From: Rhizomys pruinosus
Taxonomy: Eukaryota > Chordata > Mammalia > Rodentia > Spalacidae
Reading direction: 5' to 3'
DNA length: 64,000 bases
NCBI GenBank assembly: GCA_009823505.1
Contig: VZQC01000590.1
Coordinates: 470,919 to 534,918, forward strand
Shown piece by piece: positions 21,398 to 31,843 of this stretch. Each line of letters begins with the position of its first letter. Position 1 is the stretch's first letter. Under the pieces are notes generated by a model, which saw only the letters and a program-made list of their open reading frames with translations, had not been told where the DNA came from and did no database searches. The position numbers and the translations under genes are program-made.

Positions 21398-21444
<47 letters not shown>
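21398..21444 (+). repeat. (GT)n microsatellite between two SINE fragments
   Basis: About 22 GT units. It probably expanded from the tail of the adjoining SINE. Confidence 0.95.
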
Positions 21445-21448
<4 letters not shown>

Positions 21449-21617
21449 TAAGCATGGCATGTGAATGCAATGCCAGTGGAGGCCAGAATAGTGGATTGGA
21501 TCCCCTGGAACTGGAATTACAATGGTTGTTAACTGCCATGTGGGATCTGGGAACTGATCTGTGGACAAATGCAAGAGTAACCAATGCTCTTAACAGCTGA
21601 GCCTTCTCTCTAACCCC
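21445..21617 (-). repeat. B2/B3-type SINE, diverged
   Basis: In reverse orientation: GGCCAGAATAGTGGATTGG, a single CTGGAACTGGAATTAC block, AACTGCCATGTGGGATCTGG, then TGCTCTTAACAGCTGAGCC as the head. It lacks the duplicated middle of younger copies. Confidence 0.85.
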
Positions 21618-22404
21618 TGTCCTCTCTCTCTTATATATGTGTTTTACGATTTTGTTAAATAACAAATCTAAACATCCTTTAAATTCTGCCATCTATGTAT
21701 GAGACTTTAATGATTACCTTTGGAGTTAGTGGGGTATCTCCACTCCAGCCTCCCTCTGTGATCTGTTTTTGAACTGTTTATTCTTCAGAAATTCGGCAGA
21801 TCACAAAAAACAATGATAGCTGTGGTCCTGTCAGATCCACTGTTTACTCAATTCTGTTTTTCTTCTTCATTTATTTACTTGAGTGTTTTGAGTTGCTCTA
21901 AAATGTATATATTTTATTAAGCTATTTCATTTCAAAAGCTATTTTTCTTATTTTTAAATATTTTCTTGAACATATTATAGAATGACAGAATACTTTATTC
22001 ATCATTGCCAATAACAAGTCTCAGATTACTTTGATTACAGTTTATATGTTATTGGATTGAATTAATTATGCTTATATTACATTTGTTTCATTTAAATTAA
22101 ATACTTATTTTAAATCATTTGACAATTGCATGTTAGCTGTTAAGCTAAAATCAATGAAAAATCACAGTTGCTTCTCTTCATTTACACATTATATTTTTAG
22201 AGTTTCTCATTTCACAAGCTGACAAATAAAACTATATTTCACTTGATTTTAATTTACACTTATCTAAACTGATATACTGAACAATATTCATTTACAATTT
22301 TTTTCTGCCTCTTCTAATAATGTGTTCAGATATCTTTTGCTCATCTCTCTTTTGCATTTTGATATATTACTTATTAAATTGTATATACTACAGGTGAGTA
22401 ACAC
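21618..22404. other. AT-rich unique spacer
   Basis: Nothing recognisable; stops are frequent in all frames. Confidence 0.4.
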
Positions 22405-22407
22405 ATA

Positions 22408-22645
22408 TGTGTGTTTGTGTGTGTGTGTGTATGTGTGTGTGTGTGTGTGTGTGGCTGGAGAGATGGCTTAGCAGTTAAGAGCACTGTCTGCTCTTGAAGA
22501 GGACCTGGGTTCAATTACCAGCACTCACATGGCAGTAACAAATATCTATAAGTCCAGTTCCAGGGCATCTGATGCCCTATTCTGACCTCCATGGGCATTG
22601 GATGACACAGGTGCAGGCAATAAACTCACATACATAAAATAATAG
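22408..22645 (+). repeat. (GT)n followed by B2/B3-type SINE
   Basis: The GT run (22408-22452) leads directly into GGCTGGAGAGATGGCTTAGC, GGGTTCAATTACCAGCACTC and a single AGTCCAGTTCCAGGGCATC block. Confidence 0.88.
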
Positions 22646-22764
22646 TGATAACAATGTTTTTATCATAAATAGAGATAATTTTGTGTCATATGTGTTATGA
22701 ATAGTTTATTACCATTTGTAGTTTCTCTTCCCAAGTGACTTATGCTGTCTTAAAATATTATTTT

Positions 22765-22975
22765 ATCCTTTTATTTTATGTGCCTGTGTATGGGGCCGGG
22801 TTTATGTGTGTGCAGCACACAGGTGCACGTGCTGACAAAGGTCAGAAGAGTACATTGATCTCCTGGAATTGGAGTTACACAGGATTGTTAGCCACTGGAT
22901 GTGGGTACTGGGAACCAAACCCTAATCCTCTGCAAGAGCAGCAAGTGATGTTAACCAGTCGCCCATTTCTTTAGC
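22765..22975 (-). repeat. B3-like SINE, diverged
   Basis: In reverse orientation: GTGTGCAGCACACAGGTGC, AAGGTCAGAAGAG, TCCTGGAATTGGAGTTACA, TGGGTACTGGGAACCAAAC and CCTCTGCAAGAGCAGCAAG. Confidence 0.82.
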
Positions 22976-23246
22976 ATTATACTCTGCTTTTAATGAAAAA
23001 GAACTGTACTGCTTAAAATATGTAGTTAAATTGAAATGAACATATGCATTCAAAATGTAGGAAATATGATAGGAAATGGTCTGGAAAGTGGAAAAATTGG
23101 GAATACAATTATGTCCTTTACCCTTAAAAATAGTGTTAGGAATGAAGAACATTGATATCTAAAAATGAATTGAGAAAATTAAGGAGGGTATATAGTATTA
23201 AAGACAATTTCTAATATCTTGTTTCAGGTTTCTTTAAGCATTGAAT
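22976..23246. other. Unique spacer
   Basis: Nothing recognisable. Confidence 0.35.
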
Positions 23247-23510
23247 ACAGGACTGGAGAGATGACTCTGTGGTTAAAGAGTAGTGGGCACTACTCTTTCA
23301 GAGGAACAACATTCATACATTTCACGTGGTTCACAAACACTTGTAACAATTAACCAAGTAAGGTCAACACCAGGGAATACAACACCCTCTTCCAGACTCT
23401 GGCACCATAAGCCATCCATGTTAGAATTCTCAGTGCTGAGGCAGGAGACTTGCAAGTTTGAGGCCAGCCTCAATGGACTATGTAGCAAAATCTTGTTTCA
23501 AAATCTTATC
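23247..23510 (+). repeat. Compound SINE remnant (B3-like head, B1-like 3' part)
   Basis: GGACTGGAGAGATGACTCTG starts a tRNA-type head. From about 23415, TCAGTGCTGAGGCAGGAGAC and TTGAGGCCAGCCTCAATGG are B1-like. It could be two old insertions or a dimeric family. Confidence 0.6.
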
Positions 23511-24255
23511 TTGTAATTCAAATGAATAATTAAATGAGTAAGTAAATATAGGCTATAAAATTATATTAATGACAATGTTTTATTATGTTAGTATAGAGAA
23601 TGGATGAAATGTAACAGATTTTCCAGTAGGTGTATTCTCTTGGACTAAATATTATCATTATTAACTAATAGTAAAGCATTCCAGAAACAATAAATATAAA
23701 ATTCGTGGTCATTGTGTAGAGAAGCAGGCATTGATTTAGAGGAAAAAAAAAAACAGGTTTCATGAAATACTGTAAGCTAATCCTGGATGCCTGGGATCTA
23801 TTTACATCATTCACTGTTAGGTAGGAAAGGCTTCTTTTGTGTACATAGTAATTTTTGGTGAAAATAAGATGTTTGACCTTTCTAGCGATAAGTCTTTTCT
23901 GTTTACTTTAGCAATTGGTATTTCCAGAGTTTATTCTCAAAGATATTGAACACAAATTGATAGGATGTATCATTTAAAAATCTCATTTATTATCCATTTT
24001 ACTAAAGTTTGAATCTAACTGGAGAAGACATAACTATAATTTTGAAAGAAATAAAATATAACAATATTTCCATTGTGATTTGGTATAAAAGCAACATAGT
24101 TTTCTTGGAACATGTATGTGATTGCTTCTATTTAATGTCAATACTTGAAGAAATGGGGAAGGTTGGAAAATGAATGTAAGTGATGAACATTTAAAAACTG
24201 ATCAAATTTCATTATAAAGTTGCCAAGCTGATTTATGTTAAATATTTTTCTTTCT
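23511..24255. other. AT-rich unique spacer
   Basis: Nothing recognisable. Confidence 0.4.
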
Positions 24256-24261
24256 TTTTTG

Positions 24262-24417
24262 TTTTTTTGGTCTTTGTCGAGACAAGGGTCTCCCTGTAAG
24301 CCCAGCGTCCTGGAACCGACATCTGTAGACCAGGCTGGCCTTGAACCAACAAAGATCTGCCTGACCTTGCCCTCCCGAGTGCTTAGGATTAAAGGCCGCA
24401 ACCACATGCCAGCCGCA
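24262..24417 (-). repeat. B1 SINE
   Basis: In reverse orientation: GAGACAAGGGTCTCCCTGTA, TGTAGACCAGGCTGGCCTTG, GCTTAGGATTAAAGGC. Complete but diverged. Confidence 0.9.
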
Positions 24418-24619
24418 AATAATTTTCTTAAACTTACATTATTGCAGTATTGTTGACTCTATGGTTCTTTAACATTTTAGGATGAGCTGTTTTCAGTAAC
24501 ATTTTACCCCTCTTCTGGTTCACATAGAAATAAGATTCTAAGTTGCAAAGTCCTCAGTAGGTTTCACTATTTAACATGGCAACTTTCTTACTGCAGGGTC
24601 TGAAGCTCGGCTCCTTCAC

Positions 24620-24624
24620 ACACA

Positions 24625-24658
<34 letters not shown>
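24620..24658 (+). repeat. (CA)n microsatellite
   Basis: About 18 CA units with one interruption. Confidence 0.93.
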
Positions 24659-24659
<1 letters not shown>

Positions 24660-24827
24660 CTTGCCTGTGCAACATGGTACAGAGAAGTTGGTGGTCCCTC
24701 TTCATCATACATTCACTGCTTCACTTGTAGGTAACATATGGCACTTTTTTTTTTTAAAGTTTCCTTGAGAGAGCAAAATCTTAGCAAAGATAAATCCATT
24801 GCAACATTCAATTTCAAGGGAATTAAG

Positions 24828-26060
24828 AAAATTACAAAATTACTTTTTTAGAGAGGCTATAAGCACATTGCTGTTGAAGACCTGATATGAAAGCATGGAA
24901 AAGATGTTGGTTGAGACCTGCACTCCAAGTATACAGATTGTCTCTCGGACATGCCAGAGGAGTGTGTAGCCAAAGACCACATAACCAATAAACCGCAAAT
25001 ATGGTCTCCTTGGTCAAGCAGACTCCTCCTCAGCCACAGCTACACCTCACATCGCCGGTGGAAAGCCTGTGAGGCATGGGCACCCAATAGTCTGTATATC
25101 CAAATTAATTGGCATATTAGCATCTCCTTGGAGGAATAACCCACAACTGATGCCAAAGCTTACATCCTCGTAATGGTTAGGAGATGTATAAACACATGAA
25201 GACCCTGCCATCTTAACAGAAGAAAAATGGTAAATCATGCATTTAACATACCATCCAACATCTGTCTATACCAAAGAAACCTACCATAACAATTAGTACT
25301 TTTAAATACCTATTATTCTAATTGATGTGTTTTTTTTTATTTAGATAAGTCTTTAATAATTAGTACTGTTTTAATACTAAATATCTAATTGTGTTGCTTC
25401 ATTAGTAGGATCGAAAGAGCTATATATATTATACTGTTTAAATACCTAAACTCTAATTTGCATGTGTTATATGTAGGATCGAAAGGTTATGCCTGGACAA
25501 GCTGGCAGCCCATGAAAGAAAACAGGCCAGAACGCACTAGAGACCAAGACATCAGCTCCAGAGAGAAATAAGAGTGTTTTCACGATCTCATCCACTGTGC
25601 CCCTTTTCTAAGCCTTGAGGAACAATCTGGGAAGAGAGGCAGCATGATAGAATGTAAGGGAGCTTCGATGGGGTTAATAGGTTGAAACACAAACAATATA
25701 GACTGGACACTCATTTGATCAACTGAAGGGAACATACAAGCCCCCCTTCAGGATGGGTGCGACCCATGAGCTGATAGGTGGTGTGTGGGCACAGACTGCT
25801 TGCAAAAGTTTGTTTTTACATGAAGCGAATGCTTGTATCAACAAATATCACTTATTGTGAAAAAAAATGAAAAACAAAACAAAACACAAAAAAAAAAGCA
25901 GAGAAAGATGAAGAAACTTATGGCAGAATGCATGAGTCTATGATGGGTAGGGGTGGACTGGGGGGGAAGGGAAGGGGATATATGCCTGAAACTGAATTGG
26001 AAATGATGTGATGAAATGACCAAGCGATCAATTTATAAAAAAAATAAAAATACAAAATTA
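24828..26060 (+). mobile_element. 5'-truncated LINE-1 3' region, longest plain copy
   Basis: From about 24845 the text matches the complement of 47800-48000 and then the 6492 tail, through the G-rich tract near 25960 to oligo(A) near 26040. Possible target duplication: AAAATTACAAAATTA near 24828 and AAAATACAAAATTAA near 26046, imperfect. The ATCGAAAG block occurs in at least two to three tandem copies (about 25290-25490). Many single-base insertions relative to the other copies suggest either age or uncorrected assembly error. Confidence 0.7.
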
Positions 26061-26580
26061 ATTAATAAATTTGGGTGAATGAAGCACAATGACTCCCACG
26101 TAACAGTAAGCATTGGAATCACTAAATTTTCTGTGTGTTGGTGTCTAATGAACCAACATATTATAGGGGTATTAATAACACGGATATTGGGAAAACCAAA
26201 AAAGGCCAAATAATCCTTGGAGGCTATCAATGTTGAAGCCAATCAGGCTAACTGATTCACAAAACTTGTAATAAAAGAAAACCAATGGTGTAGAAAGTTA
26301 AAAATCACAGTGGTTTGGGCAAAGCATGGAGAAGATGCTTGTTTTTTTTGTGATTTTTGTGTGTTTTGTTTTTTTTTTGCCTCCAGAATGCAAAATATGG
26401 CATGCAAATACTATTATTAGAGTTTCTCTTTTCTGTCATCATGGATAAAATACTATAAGTTTCCATTCAAATGAATACAATTTTTTGCTGTCATTCTTTA
26501 TTCTAAAATTGTTTTTTTCCCTAATTGGGAAAAAAAAAAAAAGACTGAATGTTATTCTAATAAAAAGTATTAAAAAAAAA
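26061..26580. other. AT-rich unique spacer
   Basis: Nothing recognisable. Confidence 0.4.
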
Positions 26581-26584
26581 AAAA

Positions 26585-26756
26585 AGCCGGGCCCGTGGTG
26601 GCTTACAACAATCCTTTTAATCCTGAAGCAACGCGGAAGGGCAGAGGCAGGTGGAGTCTTAATGGAGTTTCGCAGCACAAGGGCCAAGCTGGTCCCTAAA
26701 CAAAGTGAGTTCTAGAACACTTGGGGCTACAGGGAGACCCTGTCTCAAAAAGAACA
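26585..26756 (+). repeat. B1 SINE
   Basis: GCCGGGCCCGTGGTGGCTTA starts the element, followed by GGCAGAGGCAGGTGGAGTC, AGTGAGTTCTAGAACA and GACCCTGTCTCAAAAAG. Several extra bases relative to other B1 copies point to sequence errors or age. Confidence 0.85.
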
Positions 26757-28115
26757 TAAAGTATAGTATATATGATTTAAATTGGTGGTTTTTTAAATAC
26801 TAAAAACTTTTAGTGAATGCCACACTTCATTCAACACTATTTTTTTAAAAATAAAATCAAAAAATTACCAGAGTAACTTAATCAAAAGAGGAATTTTGTA
26901 GGCTCATTCCCTTGACAACTTTCTCTAAAAAAATAATAGAAGGTGTATGGTGAAAAGTGTGGTAACAAATCATATTCTATATAAACAAAGAACTTGCTGG
27001 TAAGACCTTGCCTCTTTTTTTTGGCTTTTTTAAATTATTTAGAAAATTTTCAATTTTTAAATTTCAAACATGAGAGCATTTTTTTTTTTCAGGATTCGTC
27101 TTGTGAACTCTTTCCCCTTGGAAAGTTTCCTTTAAGCTTACCCTCCTTTGAAGACTGAATTGAAAATGTTGTCCTCCGCTTAAGTTCATTTAGCAAGTAT
27201 CACTTGAATTTAGGAAAAACATTTCTGACATTTCTGCTTTCATTTGACAGATTAATGGAATAACCGCCCTGTGCTCATATCTCTCTTCTCATGACTTTTG
27301 GCACAATAAAATACTTTCGGATACACCCTGTGCCTTTAGGTAAGGTCAACGGAAAATAAATTTTATAATTTTTAATGATATTTAAAAAATTTTTACTGAT
27401 AATGCAGTTTAGGAAGGTTAGCGCTGTTTCTTTCAAGGCCTAGATTTCACATTAAGCCGATGAAATTTTCCTTGATTGATCAGCTGATGCCTCAACATTA
27501 CAATTACGGTAGGAATTAAAAGGAAGTAAGTTCCCCTAGTAACTTTAAAACAGTTTTCTAGAAATAATATGATTGGTAAATTTTTTCAATTTTATTATGC
27601 CGGTCAAATTAAGAAAACATTTTTTTTTTTTAGAAATGATCTGGTTTCTTGAGCTTAGAAATAGAATACGAGACTTAGGCCAATAAGAATAAATATTTAT
27701 AAAAAATAGAAAATTAAAACCTAAAATAAATTAATTTTATAATTTTACTCAAATTCAAGATTCTTATGTTTCATGTGACAAAAGACATTATGTGTTCTGT
27801 AAAGGTTTGATTAATTACAGAATAAAGGAAATGTGAGAAAGGAATTGGTGGGCAAAACAGAAGAAACCCAGTTTTCATAAATAAAGTTCCACCTTCAAGT
27901 AGCAGAAAAAGCTGTGGAAAAATCTCAGCAAGGTTTTCAAAGGAAAGTAAAGTCAATTGCATAACCAATATCGTTTTGTGGTTTGCGAAGTTGTTTTTAC
28001 TAAAAAATAAATTGTAAAACAACAAACAAGCAAATTTTATACCCAATTTTCACTATTAATATCTACAAAAAGTACCCAAAAAGTAAAACAGAACGATTTA
28101 AAAAAACATATGATG
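26757..28115. other. AT-rich unique spacer
   Basis: Nothing recognisable; long A and T runs. Confidence 0.4.
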
Positions 28116-28116
28116 T

Positions 28117-28445
28117 CCATTAGTTTCAAAGTTCTGCGTTGGAGTGGTGGGGGCTTGGGTGTGTTTTGGTGCAAGACAAAACAGGCCTGCAAATGGTTGT
28201 TCGATATGAGGATGCGTTGTTACTCTCATGGTTTTTTAACACTTATGAGAGCGTAAAAAAATGAAAAAAAAAAAAAAACTGAGAGAAAGAATGTGGACAA
28301 GTTTTATTAACAGAATGCAGGATCTGTGATGGGGGTTGGGGGTGGGGGGGAAGGAAAGGAAAATATGCCCTGAATTTCCTCAGAAAATAATATATGTGGT
28401 TTAAAAATAAATATATAAAAAAAAAAAATCAATAAAAAAAAAAAA
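28117..28445 (+). mobile_element. LINE-1 3' tail, immediately upstream of a second LINE-1
   Basis: It contains GTTTTGGTGCAAGACAAAAC, GAGAGAAAGAATG, the G-rich tract at 28327-28355 and AATAAA motifs before oligo(A) at 28418-28445. It matches the last third of the 6492 copy. Confidence 0.75.
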
Positions 28446-28465
28446 ATGTTAAAAAACAGCAACAA

Positions 28466-29092
28466 CAAAGTTCCTGCTGTGGGGAGCGCCACCCGCCAAG
28501 AACACGCTTGGCAAAGGGCAGGTAAAAAATAGGTAGGGCAGTGACCCAAGGTGCGAAGGACAATTGAGTTTGCTGAGTGGTTTGTTGGCAGAGGGGCCCT
28601 AGATCCTGACTCCCTACATCCCGCCAGAGCAAGCGTGACCTGCCCAGCTGGGTGGGCCTGCACTGGTAGTCTCAAGCGGTCCCCTGGGTTTGGGGTCCAG
28701 GCCGAAATTAGAAAAAGCCGCCATTGGCGTGGTTCCCCTGCAAGGGGAGGCAGCCCACCACTGCTGCAAAGGCAGGTAACGCAGGGGTTGTGGGCTAAGT
28801 CAGGAATAACAACCACCCCCCACCCCCCACCCCACGCCCAGCAACACTGGAAGCTGAGGAGAGAGTAAAGCCAAGAGGAGTAAAGAGAAAACGATCAGAA
28901 CAGGAAAAAGGAAGAGACTTTCCCAGGTAAATATCCCATATATAAACAAAAGTGAAAGCCTGGAAGACCTAGGACAAGTCAGCCCTCCAATAAACAGGAG
29001 GAGAGAAGAGGGGAAAAAAAAAAGCATGAAGGAGACGAAGCAAAAATAAACAAGCTTTTTCACACTTTCAGCTGCAAAACAAACCTTGAAAA
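28466..29092 (+). promoter_or_regulatory. LINE-1 5' UTR / internal promoter region
   Basis: A GC-rich stretch unlike the AT-rich flanks. It precedes ORF1 and follows the oligo(A) of an older LINE-1 tail. LINE-1 5' UTRs carry the element's own promoter; no individual factor site is claimed here. A C-rich run (CCACCCCCCACCCCCCACCC) lies at about 28812-28835. Confidence 0.6.
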
Positions 29093-29390
29093 GACTCGGC
29101 CTAAAGGCCGGTAAGAAAAGAGCGCCGGCCGCTCTTAAAGAGACCCGTGTTTGATCCCAAGCACCCCATTGCGGCCGAGAATCGTCTGAACTCCAATTCC
29201 AGAGAAAACTCCCCAGTTTTCAGGGGGAATCCGAGACAGTCGCTTCTGACCTCCGCGCAATTGCACGACACGGGTGCCACAAAACTTGCATGCAGACAGG
29301 AAAAAACATTTCAACACATACAGAAATAAATAAAATTAATTTAAAAACAAGAAAAGAAATAAAAAAAAATGAAAAAAAAAAAAGGGATTG
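29093..29390 (+). repeat. B2/B3-type SINE inside the LINE-1
   Basis: GCCGGCCGCTCTTAAAGAG, GACCCGTGTTTGATCCCAAG, GAACTCCAATTCCAGAG and GCAATTGCACGACACGGGTG are the SINE landmarks in sense orientation, ending in oligo(A). It separates the LINE-1 5' UTR from ORF1. Target duplication unclear. Confidence 0.82.
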
Positions 29391-29639
29391 AATTCACAAA
29401 AGGGAAACCCACAATGGTCCATTATACGAGAAGAGAAGTAAGACATGGGTAAAGGTGCAGGAAGATAAATTCCGCACCGAAGCTTCTACCAACTGGTATG
29501 AGACACCTGACAATCCTTTTTTCCCCTGGATGTGACCCCAGAAACAGACCTTATATAACTATTTTCAGAACCGCTATGAATGTGAAATTATAAAGTAACG
29601 ATAAGAAGGAAATTCAGAGAGTAAGAGAGAAAGGAAAAA

Positions 29640-30270
29640 CTCAGAAAGGACCCCTAGATGGGTGTTTACAATGAACAACTAAAGGAAGTAACGCGAGAAC
29701 TAAGAGAAGAGAACGAAAAACTCAAAAAAGGACCTAGAAGGATACAATAGAACAAACTGAAAGGAAGAGAGATGAAACTCTCGAAACGGAGAGAGAAAAA
29801 AACAAACACCTTAAGGAAGTAGAAAAACTTGAAAAAAGGAGGACGCCAACCAACGAAATAAGGAACACCAAGAAGAGAATGAGAACTCCATAAAGGGAAA
29901 AATGGATATATTAAAAGAAATCACAGGATGAAATTTTGTTCAAAAAGGAAATAGAAACACTAACACCAAATCAGGAAGAAAGGAAAGGAAAAAAGCCTCA
30001 GAAAATAGAATGGAAGGAAGCAGAAAAACAAAGAATATTCAGCGTCCTGGAAGGTAATACAGAGCAACTAAAAAACTTAATGAAAGATTATGAAAAATTT
30101 ATTAAAAAAACAAACTGGACCAAAAACCTTGGAACAACCAGGAAAATATGGGACACTATGAAAAAAAAAAACCTCCACATCAGAAGGAAATAGAGGAAAG
30201 AGAAGAATCTCGAGAGGAGAGTAGTATTGACCAGTTCTTCAACAGAATAATAGAGGAAAAATTCCCAAAA

Positions 30271-30341
<71 letters not shown>

Positions 30342-30770
30342 AAATCAGAAAAGAAACTCTCCCCAAACGCCACATCATAAGTCAAAATGCTAGCTTTCCC
30401 AAACAAAAAGGGAGAAAATGTTGAAGGCCAACAAAAGAAAAAAAATAGTCAGATGCAAAGGGAAACCCAATTCAGAATTACAACTGACCCCTCTTCTACT
30501 CGCCACAACCCCATGAGGCCCAAGAAGAACATGGAGCAGGAAGCCATTCCCCGCAGTGTTAAAGAAAGGAGCTAATGGAATGCCAACCCGAGAATACTTT
30601 ACCAGCAAGAATACTTTTACCCAGCTCAGAAAAATGTCGATAAGAGTTGAAGGAGAGAGAAGAATCTTCCCAGACAAAAACAAGATGATAGAAAACATTT
30701 CAGGAAAACCAAAACCTATCAGAAAATGGCCCTTGAAGTAATTCAAGGGGCAGAAGAGAGAAGCAACTAT
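29640..30770 (+). pseudogene. LINE-1 ORF1 (RNA-binding chaperone), broken
   Basis: Lysine/glutamate-rich coiled-coil text runs from about 29640 to 30190 over several frames, followed by SSIDQFFNRIIEEKFPKL (about 30210-30270). A run of 67 A (30273-30339) interrupts the protein, which resumes with NQKRNSPQTPHHK. The C-terminal region includes KNTFTQLRKMSIRVEGERR (about 30610-30660). The order matches L1 ORF1p: coiled coil, RRM-like centre, C-terminal domain. As written it is split into at least four frames. Confidence 0.75.
30273..30339 (+). repeat. (A)67 inside LINE-1 ORF1
   Basis: An uninterrupted run of 67 A in the middle of ORF1, where the protein should continue with only a few lysine codons. 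Confidence 0.95.
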
Positions 30771-30879
30771 CCTCAAGCACATATGAAAAGGAAACTAATG
30801 AAAGAAATATAAAACCATAGGGTTAGAATCCAGAGTCTTAAAGTCCAAAATGGATAATTAAGGTGAAAGGAAGCAACAA

Positions 30880-31798
30880 TCACATTTCATTATAACCTTA
30901 AATATCAATGGGCTGGGGCTGAAACTTTTAAACTCCCCCAATCAAAATGCATAGACTGGGAGAATGGGATTAGGAAACAACAAAATCAATCCATATGCTG
31001 TCTGCAAGAACCCCATCTCAATTTTCAAGGACAGGCAACCAACTTAAGGTGAAGGGATGGAAGAAAACATTCACCAACAAATGGTACAAAAACGAAAGCA
31101 GGTGTTGCAATTTAAAATCAAGAAAAAATATCAGACCAAATAAAAGAGACTTCAAAGCAAAAAGAAACAAAAGGGACAAAGAAAGGGCCATTATATCTTC
31201 ATTAAGGAACAATCGATGATGAAAATCTCACAATCATGAATATATATATGCAACAAAATAAATTACCAGTGCCACCCACCAAACTTTGTTAAAAGAAAGA
31301 ACTCTTCAGGATCTCCTCACAAGGCTCAAGATTAAACACAAGCAACCAAACACTAAATTAGTAGGGGAACTTTCAAATACCACCACTAAGTCCCTTGAGA
31401 CAGAGGTCAACAGACCAAGGAGACCAGAGAGGACATCCTTGAAACGGAAAAGGATACAATAAACCAAAATGGAACCTCCACAGACCATCCTATTGAAAAA
31501 AAAAATTTTGATCCACATCCTAATACCAGAGAATACAACTTTCTACTCAGCACCCTTCTACTCTAACCTAATAAACTTTCTACTCAGCAAACCACCACGC
31601 TCCATGGAACTTTCTCCAAAATAGATCACATCCTGGGACAAATAGGGGAAAATAACTCAACAAAATAACAGAAAGAAGTAATAAGCTCTCATTCATTCCT
31701 TTCAGACCCAACAGTGGAACAAGTGCAAAGAAAACCAAAACTTCAACATCAACACAACACCAGAATAAAAACCCGACAACCTACAGAACACATGGAGA

Positions 31799-31843
<45 letters not shown>

